Shown here: positions 9,941-17,651 of the stretch, piece after piece | Layout: each line of letters opens with the position of its first letter | Position numbering within the stretch: position 1 is the stretch's first letter | From: Lactococcus sp. S-13 | GTDB taxonomy: Bacteria > Bacillota > Bacilli > Lactobacillales > Streptococcaceae | Length of the DNA stretch: 64,000 nt | Direction of reading: 5' to 3' | NCBI RefSeq assembly: GCF_004210295.1 | Contig: NZ_SDAK01000001.1 | Location: 992,001 to 1,056,000 of the forward strand | Translations under genes and position numbers: made by a program | The notes under the pieces: generated by a model | What the model saw: the letters and a program-made list of their open reading frames with translations, nothing else | What the model was told of the DNA's origin: nothing | Databases searched by the model: none

Positions 9941-10651
9941 CTATTTTGTTTTTTCGAGCAAACTCAAAACTTCAGTATAAGTTTCAATCAAATCGCCAAT
10001 ATTACGTCGGAAAACATCTTTGTCCATGTGTTTTCCGTCAGCAGACCAAAGTCTTGATGTATCAGGGGAAATTTCGTCAGCCAGAATAATAGTTCCGTCA
10101 GCAAGTCTGCCAAATTCAAGCTTGAAATCCACTAAAGTTAAGCCAATTTCCGCCCAAATTTTTTGTAAAATGCTGTTAATTTTTCGTGTTTCAGTTTTCA
10201 AAAACTCAATTTCATCATCTGTCGCAATGTTCAGGAATTTAACGTGTTCATCATTGATAAATGGATCGTCCAAAGCGTCGTCTTTGTAGTAAAATTCAAC
10301 AATTGGCTCTGATAAGACCATTCCTTCTTCAAGACCAAAACGTTTGGCAAATGATCCTGCTACCACATTTCTCAAAACGACTTCCAGTGGAATAATTGAA
10401 ACTTTTTGATTCAATTGTTCGGTTTTTGATAGTTTTTTAATAAAATGAGTCTTTAAACCTTCAGCATTTAATTTTTCAAAAATTACTGATGTAATTTGAT
10501 TATTTAAAGCACCTTTGCCGACAATTTGTTCCTTACGCGCGCCATTGAGCGCTGTCGCTTGGTCACAATATTCAACCCAAAGCATCTCTGAATCAGTTGT
10601 TTTATAGAGTTTTTTCGCTTTACCCTCGTAAAGTAAGCCCGTTTTTTCCAC
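9941..10651 (-). CDS. purC: PurC, SAICAR synthetase
   Basis: 236 residues. Joins aspartate to CAIR. Seen: [16 protein letters not shown]-binding start, [19 protein letters not shown] in the middle and the [11 protein letters not shown] signature. First gene of the purCSQLF operon, with a long leader from a PurR-box promoter. A box-like AAAACCGAACAAT (10426-10414) also occurs inside this gene, where it simply encodes Lys-Thr-Glu-Gln. Confidence 0.97.
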   Translation of the reverse strand: MEKTGLLYEGKAKKLYKTTDSEMLWVEYCDQATALNGARKEQIVGKGALNNQITSVIFEKLNAEGLKTHFIKKLSKTEQLNQKVSIIPLEVVLRNVVAGSFAKRFGLEEGMVLSEPIVEFYYKDDALDDPFINDEHVKFLNIATDDEIEFLKTETRKINSILQKIWAEIGLTLVDFKLEFGRLADGTIILADEISPDTSRLWSADGKHMDKDVFRRNIGDLIETYTEVLSLLEKTK

Positions 10652-10689
10652 AATAGCCTCCGTCCATTTAAGGATTTCTTTATGCTTTA

Positions 10690-10782
10690 ATTCTAATCTA
10701 CTCCAGCAAATAAAAAAAGCTCTAGCTATAAAAACAAGAACTTTTCTTTTCTATCGTTCGGTTTTACTGAATGTTCGGAAAT
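10690..10782 (-). promoter_or_regulatory. purC promoter with two PurR boxes
   Basis: Minus strand: ATTTCCGAACATT (10782-10770, perfect PurBox) and AAAACCGAACGAT (10765-10753, one difference), 4 bases apart. TAGAAT (10695-10690) is the -10; the predicted start at 10683 is 76 bases from the centre of the proximal box (10759). No -35 is evident. This fits activation by PurR with PRPP. Confidence 0.85.
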
Positions 10783-11080
10783 TCCAATTGCTTTTCCAGA
10801 TAAAAGACTTCCTTTCCCTGCTCATAGGCATAATTTATCTCATATTGGGTAGTTTCACCAATATAGCCCCCAAGTTGACAACAAAAATGGCGTCAGAACA
10901 ATCAATTCTTTTAAGATGCGCCTGCCTCAAACGAGCAATTTCAAACGCACGATAAGCCGCAGGATTTTTCGTGGGGTAGACGATGCTTAAGACGCAAGCT
11001 CCAGCTAGTTCCAAGCGCTCTGCTTGACGCTTTAGCTCTTCTACAAAGCGCAAACTGCCACAAATCGTAATGATTTTCAT
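10764..11080 (-). pseudogene. Nucleoside 2-deoxyribosyltransferase-like (DUF4406-type) gene, frameshifted
   Basis: The frame starts KIITICGSLRF and runs through SDAIFVVNLG, then shifts at a run of five G (five C near 10872-10876 on the plus strand) and stops at once as an 80-residue product. One extra base restores YIGETTQYEINYAYEQGKEV and a stop at 10764, giving about 105 residues with the family's GYIGExT motif. A lost G, a read error or phase variation would all explain this. The ATG at 11080 (AGGAGG upstream) is preferred to GTG at 11083. The restored tail contains the distal purC PurR box. Confidence 0.75.
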
Positions 11081-11164
11081 CACCAGCCTCCTTTTTATTT
11101 GACGTCATTATACTCCTTTAGCCCATTTCTGTCAATTTTCACTTATCTTTTAAGCCAAAACAAT

Positions 11165-11204
11165 AGAGAAAATGCTGACGTAAATTTGCGTCAGCATTTT
11201 CTCT
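11165..11204 (-). terminator. ffh terminator made of an inverted pair of the dispersed repeat
   Basis: AGAGAAAATGCTGACG, an 8-base loop, then its exact complement: a perfect 16-bp stem. There is no long T run on either side, only TTCTCT. It is the clearest inverted pair of the 16-mer in the window. Confidence 0.65.
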
Positions 11205-11223
11205 ACTTAATTCAGGATTTACG

Positions 11224-12780
11224 TTATTTTTTCTTTTTCCCTTTTTTCATTTTTTTCTGAGCGCGTTTCATGGCTTGTTTCATGGCAAATTCAGTTGCTT
11301 TTCCTTTAAGCCCTCCACCAAACATTGAGGACATATCAGGCATCCCATTTCCAGCACCGCCCATCATGCTTGACAAATCACCCAACTGGCTCATATCAGG
11401 CATCCCGGTAGGCATTTGTCCTTTTGGTAAATTAGGCATTTTTTGCCCACCCATCATTTTTTGCATCATTGCATTCATATCGCCATTCATCATGCCTTGC
11501 ATCATTTCTTTAGACTGATTAAATTGCTTAATGAATTTATTGACCTCAATGAAACTATTCCCTGAACCAGTCGCAATACGGCGACGACGAGCTGGAGACA
11601 ATTCAGCCTCTAAGTGACGCTCAGCTGGTGTCATTGACAACACTATGGCGCGTTTTCTTGCAATATCTTTCGGATCAACCTTGACTTTATCAAGTCCAGG
11701 CATTTGTGACATCCCTGGAATCATTTTCATGATTTCTTCCATTGGTCCCATATTTGTCACTTGATCAAGCTGTTCCACGAAATCCTCGTAGTCAAAACGG
11801 TTTTCCGCCATTTTTTCCGCTAATTTGATGGATTGCTCTTCATCATAATTGGCTTGAGCTTTCTCAATCAGGGTAAGCATATCCCCCATGCCCAAAATCC
11901 GCGAGCTCATCCGATCAGGATAGAAAATTTCTAAATCCGTTAATTTTTCGCCCGTCCCAGTAAATTTAATTGGTTTACCAGTAATCTCTCGAATCGAAAG
12001 CGCAGCACCACCACGAGTATCCCCATCAAGTTTGGTGATAATAACCCCCGTGATATCAAGTTTTTCATCGAAAGTCTTCGCCACTTGCGCAGCCACTTGA
12101 CCTGTCATTGCATCAACAACCAGCAAGATTTCTGTTGGTTCTGCCAACGCTTTGATTTCACGCAGTTCGTTCATCAAAGTGTCGTCGATTTCCAAGCGTC
12201 CAGCCGTGTCAATCAAGACATAGTCTTTACGTTCCTCACGTGCTTTAGCCAATCCATTACGGACAATATCAACAGGATTTGCTGCTGTTCCCTCATCATA
12301 AACTGGAATTTCAAGCTGGCTCCCCAGTGTTTTGAGTTGATCAATGGCCGCTGGGCGATAAACATCGGCTGCAATCATCAAAGGACGCGCTTCTTGTTCT
12401 TCTTTGAGTTTCTTGGCAAGTTTACCAGCAAAAGTTGTTTTACCAGCCCCTTGTAGCCCCACCATCATGATAATTGTTGGAATTTTTGGCGATTTGAGTA
12501 ATTCAGCCTCACCACCGCCCAAAATTGCCGTCAATTCCTCATCAACAATTTTGATGATTTGTTGCGCAGGGTTGAGCGCTTCAGAAACCTCTACACCAAC
12601 CGCACGTTCACGAATCGCTTTAATAAATTTCTTAACAACAGGCAAAGCAACGTCGGCCTCAAGCAAGGCAACCCGAATTTCCTTGGTGATTTCTGTAACA
12701 TCAGCCTCTGTAATTTTTTTCTTTCCTCGTAAATTTTTAAAAACGTTTTGCAAACGTTCAGTCAAATTTTCAAATGCCAT
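11224..12780 (-). CDS. ffh: Ffh, signal recognition particle GTPase (SRP54)
   Basis: 518 residues. Binds signal sequences on nascent membrane proteins with the 4.5S/scRNA and docks to FtsY. Order seen: N domain, G domain with GLQGAGKTTFAGKLAKKL (G1, about residue 108), DTAGR (G3), TKLDGD (G4), then the Met-rich M domain ending in a Gly/Met-rich tail (MPNLPKGQMP..., SMMGGAGNGM) and a Lys-rich end. ylxM, often adjacent in Firmicutes, is not found directly upstream. Start has GAAAGGA upstream. Confidence 0.97.
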   Translation of the reverse strand: MAFENLTERLQNVFKNLRGKKKITEADVTEITKEIRVALLEADVALPVVKKFIKAIRERAVGVEVSEALNPAQQIIKIVDEELTAILGGGEAELLKSPKIPTIIMMVGLQGAGKTTFAGKLAKKLKEEQEARPLMIAADVYRPAAIDQLKTLGSQLEIPVYDEGTAANPVDIVRNGLAKAREERKDYVLIDTAGRLEIDDTLMNELREIKALAEPTEILLVVDAMTGQVAAQVAKTFDEKLDITGVIITKLDGDTRGGAALSIREITGKPIKFTGTGEKLTDLEIFYPDRMSSRILGMGDMLTLIEKAQANYDEEQSIKLAEKMAENRFDYEDFVEQLDQVTNMGPMEEIMKMIPGMSQMPGLDKVKVDPKDIARKRAIVLSMTPAERHLEAELSPARRRRIATGSGNSFIEVNKFIKQFNQSKEMMQGMMNGDMNAMMQKMMGGQKMPNLPKGQMPTGMPDMSQLGDLSSMMGGAGNGMPDMSSMFGGGLKGKATEFAMKQAMKRAQKKMKKGKKKK

Positions 12781-13105
12781 TTCGGATTTTTCCTTTCAAA
12801 TTCTTCCTCATAAAATCTCGGATGCTTTTATATCCCGATTTGTAGGACTACTTTTCTCAATTATTTTTTAAATTCACCACGATTTGTGAGCTAAGTTTCT
12901 AATTTTAATTTAATTTTGTAGGAGGTTTTATGAAATCCATCCTACCACTACTTTTTATCTCATCAAATAATATTCAACTTAGACTCTCTTCTCCATTAAC
13001 TATAAAAAGGAGTAAACAGATACTCCTATTTTACCATTTTATAAGCTATTTTGCCTAGCTTGAATGCTAGGTTGCCAAGTTTTATCAAAGTTGAAATTGA
13101 CTCAG
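12781..13105. other. Region upstream of ffh
   Basis: It holds the likely ffh promoter: minus-strand extended -10 TGGTAAAAT, with TAAAAT at 13033-13028. An inverted repeat GGAGTA-AACAGA-TACTCC (13009-13026) with a T run on the minus side overlaps the predicted start and may stop read-through from upstream. On the plus strand a 42-codon frame (12930-13058) has a strong AGGAGG 5 bases before its ATG but no clear promoter; see findings. Confidence 0.4.
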
Positions 13106-13159
13106 AAAAATAACACCTTAAAGAAAAATTTAATAAAATCATTTTCCTTTGAGGTGTTA
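13106..13159 (-). terminator. Terminator of the triple RidA gene
   Basis: TAACACCTCAAAGGAAAA on the minus strand pairs with TTTTCTTTAAGGTGTTA (one mismatch and a wobble) and is followed by TTTTTC. It lies 8 bases after the stop codon. Confidence 0.8.
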
Positions 13160-13166
13160 AAAATTT

Positions 13167-14438
13167 TTAAATGATTGGTGGTGTTCCTTCCGTGTTCCCC
13201 ACAATTGCATCAATTTGAACAAGCGCATCCAAAGGAAGTTCACTTACGCCAAGGACGCGACGAGCTGGTGTGCCCGCAGGGAAAAATTGAGCATAAACTT
13301 CATCAATTACTGGAAGATCGGCCATATTTTTAAGGTAAATATTGACTTTGACAATGTCTTCCAACGCATGATCAATGCTTTCAACAATCGCTTTGATATG
13401 TTCAAGAATTTGTTTCGTTTGCTCTTTTGCTCCACCTGATACAAGCTTCCCTGTCTCAAGATCAATAGGAAGTTGAGCAGATAAATGATTGTAATGAGAG
13501 AAAGCCACAGTTTGTGTCGAAAGCGCTGAGATTGGCGCTTGGTCTGTATTGTTAGCTTCAATAATGAGTCCGTGTCTATCTTCAATCGCTTGTGGTGGCG
13601 TTCCATCACCATGAGAAACTACAGCTTCGATTTGAACAGACGCACCCATTTCCAAATTGGCAACTTGCACAGTAGTTCGAGCAGGAAGATAGTTCACCGC
13701 ACGTGCAATTCCTGAGTCAGGGAAGAAGCTACGATAAACTTCATCTACAACTTCCATATCTGCAAGATTTTTTACAAAAATATTGATTTTTACAATGTCG
13801 TCAAATGGTACATCAATGCTTGTCAGGATTGCTTTAATATTTTTCAAAGCTTGCACCGTTTCAGCTTTCACACCACCTTCCACCACTCGTCCCGTGATAG
13901 GATCCACTCCGATTTGTGCAGAGAGGTTGTTGTAATGTGAAAATGCCACAGTTTGACTCGCTAAAGGAGAAACTGGCGCCCTAAGAGTGTTATTAGTCAA
14001 TTTGATCAAATCGCCGGCTTGTGGAGCATTAGGAATTGTCCCAACACCGTTTGTAATCAGTGCGTCGACAGAAATTAAAGCACCCATTGGCAAGTCTGCC
14101 ACGGCAACTACCGTACGAGTAGGCAAGTAAGTTGGGAAAAATGATTTATAAACTGCGTCAACGCGAGCCATGTCCTGAATATCTTTAACAAAGATAGAAA
14201 TACGGACAACATCATCCATCAAGTGGTCTGTACTTTCAACAATAGCTTGAATATTGGCAAAACACTGCTGAGCTTGTTCAACAATGCCTCCAACAATCAG
14301 TTGTCCTGTTTCAGGAATAATAGGTAGCTGCGCTGAAAGGTTATTGTAGTGTGAGAAGGCTACGGTTTGTGAAGAAATTCCTTTTGCCACTGGGGCTTGT
14401 TCCGTATTTCTTGCTAGCACTGCGTTCAGATCGCTCAT
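13167..14438 (-). CDS. Protein of three tandem RidA/YjgF domains
   Basis: 423 residues. RidA (YER057c/UK114) proteins are normally single domains of about 125 residues that hydrolyse reactive enamine/imine intermediates as trimers. Here the module occurs three times: each starts with SQTVAFSHYNxLSAQ, continues with a DDxVxxxIxxKxxxDM-like core and ends with an arginine in PTRTVV, PARTTV or PARRVL, the place of the catalytic Arg. The ATG at 14438 has AAGGAG upstream and is preferred to the far upstream ATG at 14492. Monocistronic, with a candidate cre at its start, so perhaps carbon-regulated. Activity is inferred. Confidence 0.88.
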   Translation of the reverse strand: MSDLNAVLARNTEQAPVAKGISSQTVAFSHYNNLSAQLPIIPETGQLIVGGIVEQAQQCFANIQAIVESTDHLMDDVVRISIFVKDIQDMARVDAVYKSFFPTYLPTRTVVAVADLPMGALISVDALITNGVGTIPNAPQAGDLIKLTNNTLRAPVSPLASQTVAFSHYNNLSAQIGVDPITGRVVEGGVKAETVQALKNIKAILTSIDVPFDDIVKINIFVKNLADMEVVDEVYRSFFPDSGIARAVNYLPARTTVQVANLEMGASVQIEAVVSHGDGTPPQAIEDRHGLIIEANNTDQAPISALSTQTVAFSHYNHLSAQLPIDLETGKLVSGGAKEQTKQILEHIKAIVESIDHALEDIVKVNIYLKNMADLPVIDEVYAQFFPAGTPARRVLGVSELPLDALVQIDAIVGNTEGTPPII

Positions 14439-14492
14439 TTTGGTGATCTCCTTAGGATATTTTATTTTTTCACTCCCCTTATCAAAACACAA

Positions 14493-14520
14493 AGGAAGCG
14501 GTTACACGAGAGTTATTATA
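14493..14520 (-). promoter_or_regulatory. Promoter and candidate cre of the triple RidA gene
   Basis: Extended -10 TGCTATAAT (-10 at 14520-14515), start near 14508. TGTAACCGCTTCCT (14506-14493) follows at once and matches the CcpA site TGNNANCGNTNNCA except at the last base, in a position suited to road-block repression. Confidence 0.5.
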
Positions 14521-14968
14521 GCATAATTTAATATTTTTACAAAACAATTATTCAATTTCCTCTAAAATAAATGAGATTTTAATTAGATAAAAATTACAAA
14601 AATGACCGTTTCATAATTTTTTTCACATTAATTATCGGTCAGAAAAAATCTAAAATTTCCCTTTTTTATTTTTAAAAGATAGCTTCAACCGTTTTAAAAT
14701 CGCTCATTTGAACAACTTAAGCTCAAGGTAATAACTCAATAGCTAGAAATAAATTTAAAAATTTCAACTCAATTTTAGATTTGCCTTCTCCCTTCTTTCT
14801 CATTATTCAAATGGCATTCATAAAGTATATAAAAGCCGTGGTTATCACTTTTTTAGTAGAAAATTAGCTTTAATTTATATCTTAATTTTCTAATTTTATT
14901 TTTACAATTATTTCATTATAATATTCTTTTCAAAAAAGTGAGCCGCTTACAGCTCGGCGTGTCAAAAA
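14521..14968. other. 448-base A+T-rich gap without a recognised gene
   Basis: No open frame with a convincing start. It contains an imperfect hairpin at 14604-14640 (GACCG ... CGGTC with inner ATAAT/ATTAT) and weak GCCG/CGGC pairing at 14943-14965 that might help to end the upstream surface-protein gene. Otherwise nothing supported. Confidence 0.4.
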
Positions 14969-17602
14969 TTATTTTTTGTTCCTCCTTGTTGAAGATCTAA
15001 GTCGCAGCAACAAAGCTATTAAAACGAGACTAGGAACGAGTAAAACTAAATTTATTTTCGCTCTTGAATGTTGCAAGCCTGTTGATTTTTGCTGAGAATC
15101 TGGATTGAATAAGTCAGTGGGTTTGGAGTTGGCAAGCTGAAAAAGCTTCGTGCCTATTGGAGTTAATGGCACAAAATTAGCTGGTTCTGCTGTATTTCCA
15201 ATCTTTTTTTCATCGGTATCGGCCTTTACGGTACTTTTTTGAGTCGAACTTTCTCCTTTTTCACTGACGAAATTTTCGTCAGCATTTTCTCTAGTGGCTT
15301 TAACTACTATTGCAGGCACTGCTCCAGCTGGCAACGGAAGATTCAGCACTTTTAGCTTATCTTTCACCAGAGATTTTACTGACGGAATTTTCGTCAGTAA
15401 AATCTCCAATCCATCGGCATTCTCTTCCGGTTGTTGGTCAACGTGATTTAATTTTTCTGTTGCTATGGCTGAATCCGTCAGTAAATTTTTGTCTGCTAAG
15501 TCGTTTTTTGCATGATATCTTCCTCCAGTTTCAATCTTTGAAGTAGTCAAATTCTTCATTTTGGCATTTGGAGCAGGATAATTCACATCAGACAAGTTCT
15601 CTAATACTTTTTTATCTGTTTGGCTTGTCGACTCCAAATTTAATGAACCAATTGAATTTTTTGCATCAGCCGCTTGCTCTGGAGGGATTATTTGTTCTTC
15701 CTTTTGTTTGAATTCACCTTGTTGCGTTGCCAAGCGTGGTTGACTAATCTCCGACATCCGATTTCCCGCTTGCGTGTCTAACACATCTGTGAACGTTTCT
15801 AAAATTCCTTCTCCTACTTCCTTTGGAATAATTCCCGCATAATTCTCATCCGATTCGACCGGCTTTTTTAATTCCTGAGTGCCAGCAGCAGGATCTAAAT
15901 TATTTTGATCAATCGCCGTATCCCCCACACTTTCAGCTACAGAAACACCCATTTCTAAAGTCAAATCTCCTACTAAGCTTTGTTTCTCATCTTGCTTAAT
16001 CATCTCCCCTATAGAAGCTTGCGCGCCCTCTTTTGGCAGAGTATTCTCCTTATCCAAATCTGACCCTTCAGAAGCATTCAGCCCCCCTAAAGAATCGGGC
16101 GTTACTTCTGATTGTTGTGTGGCTGCATTATTGACCAAATCCAAATCAGTTTTATTTTCGCTCATCGAAGCGCCCTCAAAGCCCAGCACTTCATTTTGCT
16201 GCTGCGAATCACTATTCTCTTTCAAATTCAAATCGGATTGAGCACTCCCTAAGCTTGCAGGAGTTGTCGTCTCTTCTTGTTGCGCTAGTTGAGGCGTATC
16301 GTCTAAATCTGATTCAGTTTGATCTCCTATAGAACCATCCGTTTTCACTGAAGAATCAGTTGCAGAAGCTTGCACCTCTCCCCCAGTATCTAAAACTGAA
16401 ACGTCATCTTGAGGCGCTTCAGAACTCGCTAAATCGCTCGGCACTGACGCAGAAGTTTCCGTAGAATCTTGTGCCTGCGTTTCACCAGTCTCCTCCAGAC
16501 TATTTTGAATCGTTTTAGAACTAATTTGGATATTGTCAGCATTGCTTGCAGAAGCCTGCCCCTCACCCTCAGTATCTAAAGTTGAAGTATCATCTTGGGA
16601 CGCCTCAGAACTCGGCAAATCGTTCGGAGCTGATACAGAAGTTTCCGTAGACTCCTGCTGCGGCGCTTCACCAGTCTCCTGCACACCCTCTTGAGCCGTT
16701 GGTGAAGATTCTTCCTCTTCAGAAGAACTTGTTTCAGAATTTTGTCCTTCTGGAGTATTCAAACTAGAATCCTCATCCTGTCCCTCCCAACTTTTTTTCA
16801 AACTTCCATCTGCTAAAACTTCAACTGTCCGCAAACCACTTGTCGGCATATCAGCAAGCTGTTGATAAAGTAAACTACTTTTATTCAACGCATCATCAGC
16901 CAAAGTGACTCCCGTCCCTAAAGCTAAAAATTGCACTGGGCTACCCGAAAAGGCGGCTGAGCCAACCACTGTCTGTGCCTCAGGCGCAAACGAAATACGT
17001 GTCAATTGATTATTCTGGAAAGCTTTGCTCATGACATCCGTGACCTGAGCACTAAAAGAAACTTCTGCCAACGCGTTATTAGAAAACGCTCGTGTCGCAA
17101 TTTTCACGACTGAATCAGGCAATACAATACTTGTCAGGGCATTCCCAGCAAAGGCATCGGTTTTTATATTTTGGACTTTCTCTCCCAAAATAACCTCTGT
17201 CAGCGCTTTTTTATAAAAATCCGGAAAGGCCGATGTTGTCTGAAAGGCGCTCGTGTTTATATCCACAACATTATTACCAATCACCACCGAATGAATCCCA
17301 GTATTTGAAAAAGCATAAGCTCCAACAGACGTGACTGCGTAATTCACCCCATTACAAGTAATTTCATCAGGAATAACCACGTCGCTCCCCGCTGTACCAG
17401 AAAAACCACTTACCTCTGCGGTCAAATTTGTGGAATCTAAACTATACGTCAATTGCCCTTGGTCTTGAAAGGTAGGCTTGACCGTTGCCGCCTCCACTCT
17501 CACTTTCGTCAGTACTTTCGGACTCGTCAGATACACCGGACTCCCCATAACCGTCAAGACACCAGCTGTCAAAACAACTCTTGTAATTGTAAATTTTTGC
17601 AT
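14969..17602 (-). CDS. Large surface protein: BspA-type leucine-rich repeats plus acidic stalk and C-terminal membrane anchor
   Basis: 877 residues. Seen in order: a signal peptide ending near VEAATV (about residue 40), a repeat domain of LRR_5 type (NNVVDINTSAFQ, DSVVKIATRAFSNNAL, AFQNNQLTRISF) to about 260, a stalk of some 540 residues rich in Ser, Thr, Glu and Gln with semi-repeats (EETGETQAQDSTETSAS and similar), then a hydrophobic segment INLVLLVPSLVLIALLLRL and SSTRRNKK. The layout is that of a sortase substrate, but no LPxTG is seen; QQKSTG sits where it would be. Probably binds host or plant surfaces; target unknown. Start codon follows AGGAGG. Confidence 0.75.
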   Translation of the reverse strand: MQKFTITRVVLTAGVLTVMGSPVYLTSPKVLTKVRVEAATVKPTFQDQGQLTYSLDSTNLTAEVSGFSGTAGSDVVIPDEITCNGVNYAVTSVGAYAFSNTGIHSVVIGNNVVDINTSAFQTTSAFPDFYKKALTEVILGEKVQNIKTDAFAGNALTSIVLPDSVVKIATRAFSNNALAEVSFSAQVTDVMSKAFQNNQLTRISFAPEAQTVVGSAAFSGSPVQFLALGTGVTLADDALNKSSLLYQQLADMPTSGLRTVEVLADGSLKKSWEGQDEDSSLNTPEGQNSETSSSEEEESSPTAQEGVQETGEAPQQESTETSVSAPNDLPSSEASQDDTSTLDTEGEGQASASNADNIQISSKTIQNSLEETGETQAQDSTETSASVPSDLASSEAPQDDVSVLDTGGEVQASATDSSVKTDGSIGDQTESDLDDTPQLAQQEETTTPASLGSAQSDLNLKENSDSQQQNEVLGFEGASMSENKTDLDLVNNAATQQSEVTPDSLGGLNASEGSDLDKENTLPKEGAQASIGEMIKQDEKQSLVGDLTLEMGVSVAESVGDTAIDQNNLDPAAGTQELKKPVESDENYAGIIPKEVGEGILETFTDVLDTQAGNRMSEISQPRLATQQGEFKQKEEQIIPPEQAADAKNSIGSLNLESTSQTDKKVLENLSDVNYPAPNAKMKNLTTSKIETGGRYHAKNDLADKNLLTDSAIATEKLNHVDQQPEENADGLEILLTKIPSVKSLVKDKLKVLNLPLPAGAVPAIVVKATRENADENFVSEKGESSTQKSTVKADTDEKKIGNTAEPANFVPLTPIGTKLFQLANSKPTDLFNPDSQQKSTGLQHSRAKINLVLLVPSLVLIALLLRLRSSTRRNKK
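15277..15393. repeat. Dispersed palindromic repeat inside the surface-protein gene
   Basis: An inverted pair surrounds 15262-15292 (CACTGACGAAA / TTTCGTCAG, running into CGTCAGCATTTTCTCT at 15277-15292), and a second pair at 15367-15393 (TTTACTGACGG / CGTCAGTAAA). Both are in frame and encode ordinary-looking residues such as RENADENFVSEK. Confidence 0.7.
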
Positions 17603-17603
17603 A

Positions 17604-17639
17604 AAAAAACCTCCTGACTTTCTATACGAAAATCAGGAG
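17604..17639 (-). terminator. rnjB terminator that also holds the next gene's ribosome site
   Basis: Minus strand CTCCTGA, a 15-base loop, TCAGGAG, then G and seven T, directly followed by the ATG of the surface-protein gene. The 3' arm contains AGGAGG, so the same hairpin can end rnjB transcription and hide the ribosome site of the next gene. Confidence 0.75.
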
Positions 17640-17651
17640 CTTTTGTAACAC

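Noticed and set aside
10414-10426. PurR-box match inside purC
   Set aside because: It simply encodes the Lys-Thr-Glu-Gln of PurC, and has no promoter at the required spacing.
12745-12760. cre-like TTGCAAACGTTCAGT in ffh
   Set aside because: Lies in the coding sequence of the ffh N-terminus and is not symmetric.
12404-12871. 155-codon plus-strand frame opposite ffh
   Set aside because: No ribosome site, and ffh is certain on the other strand.
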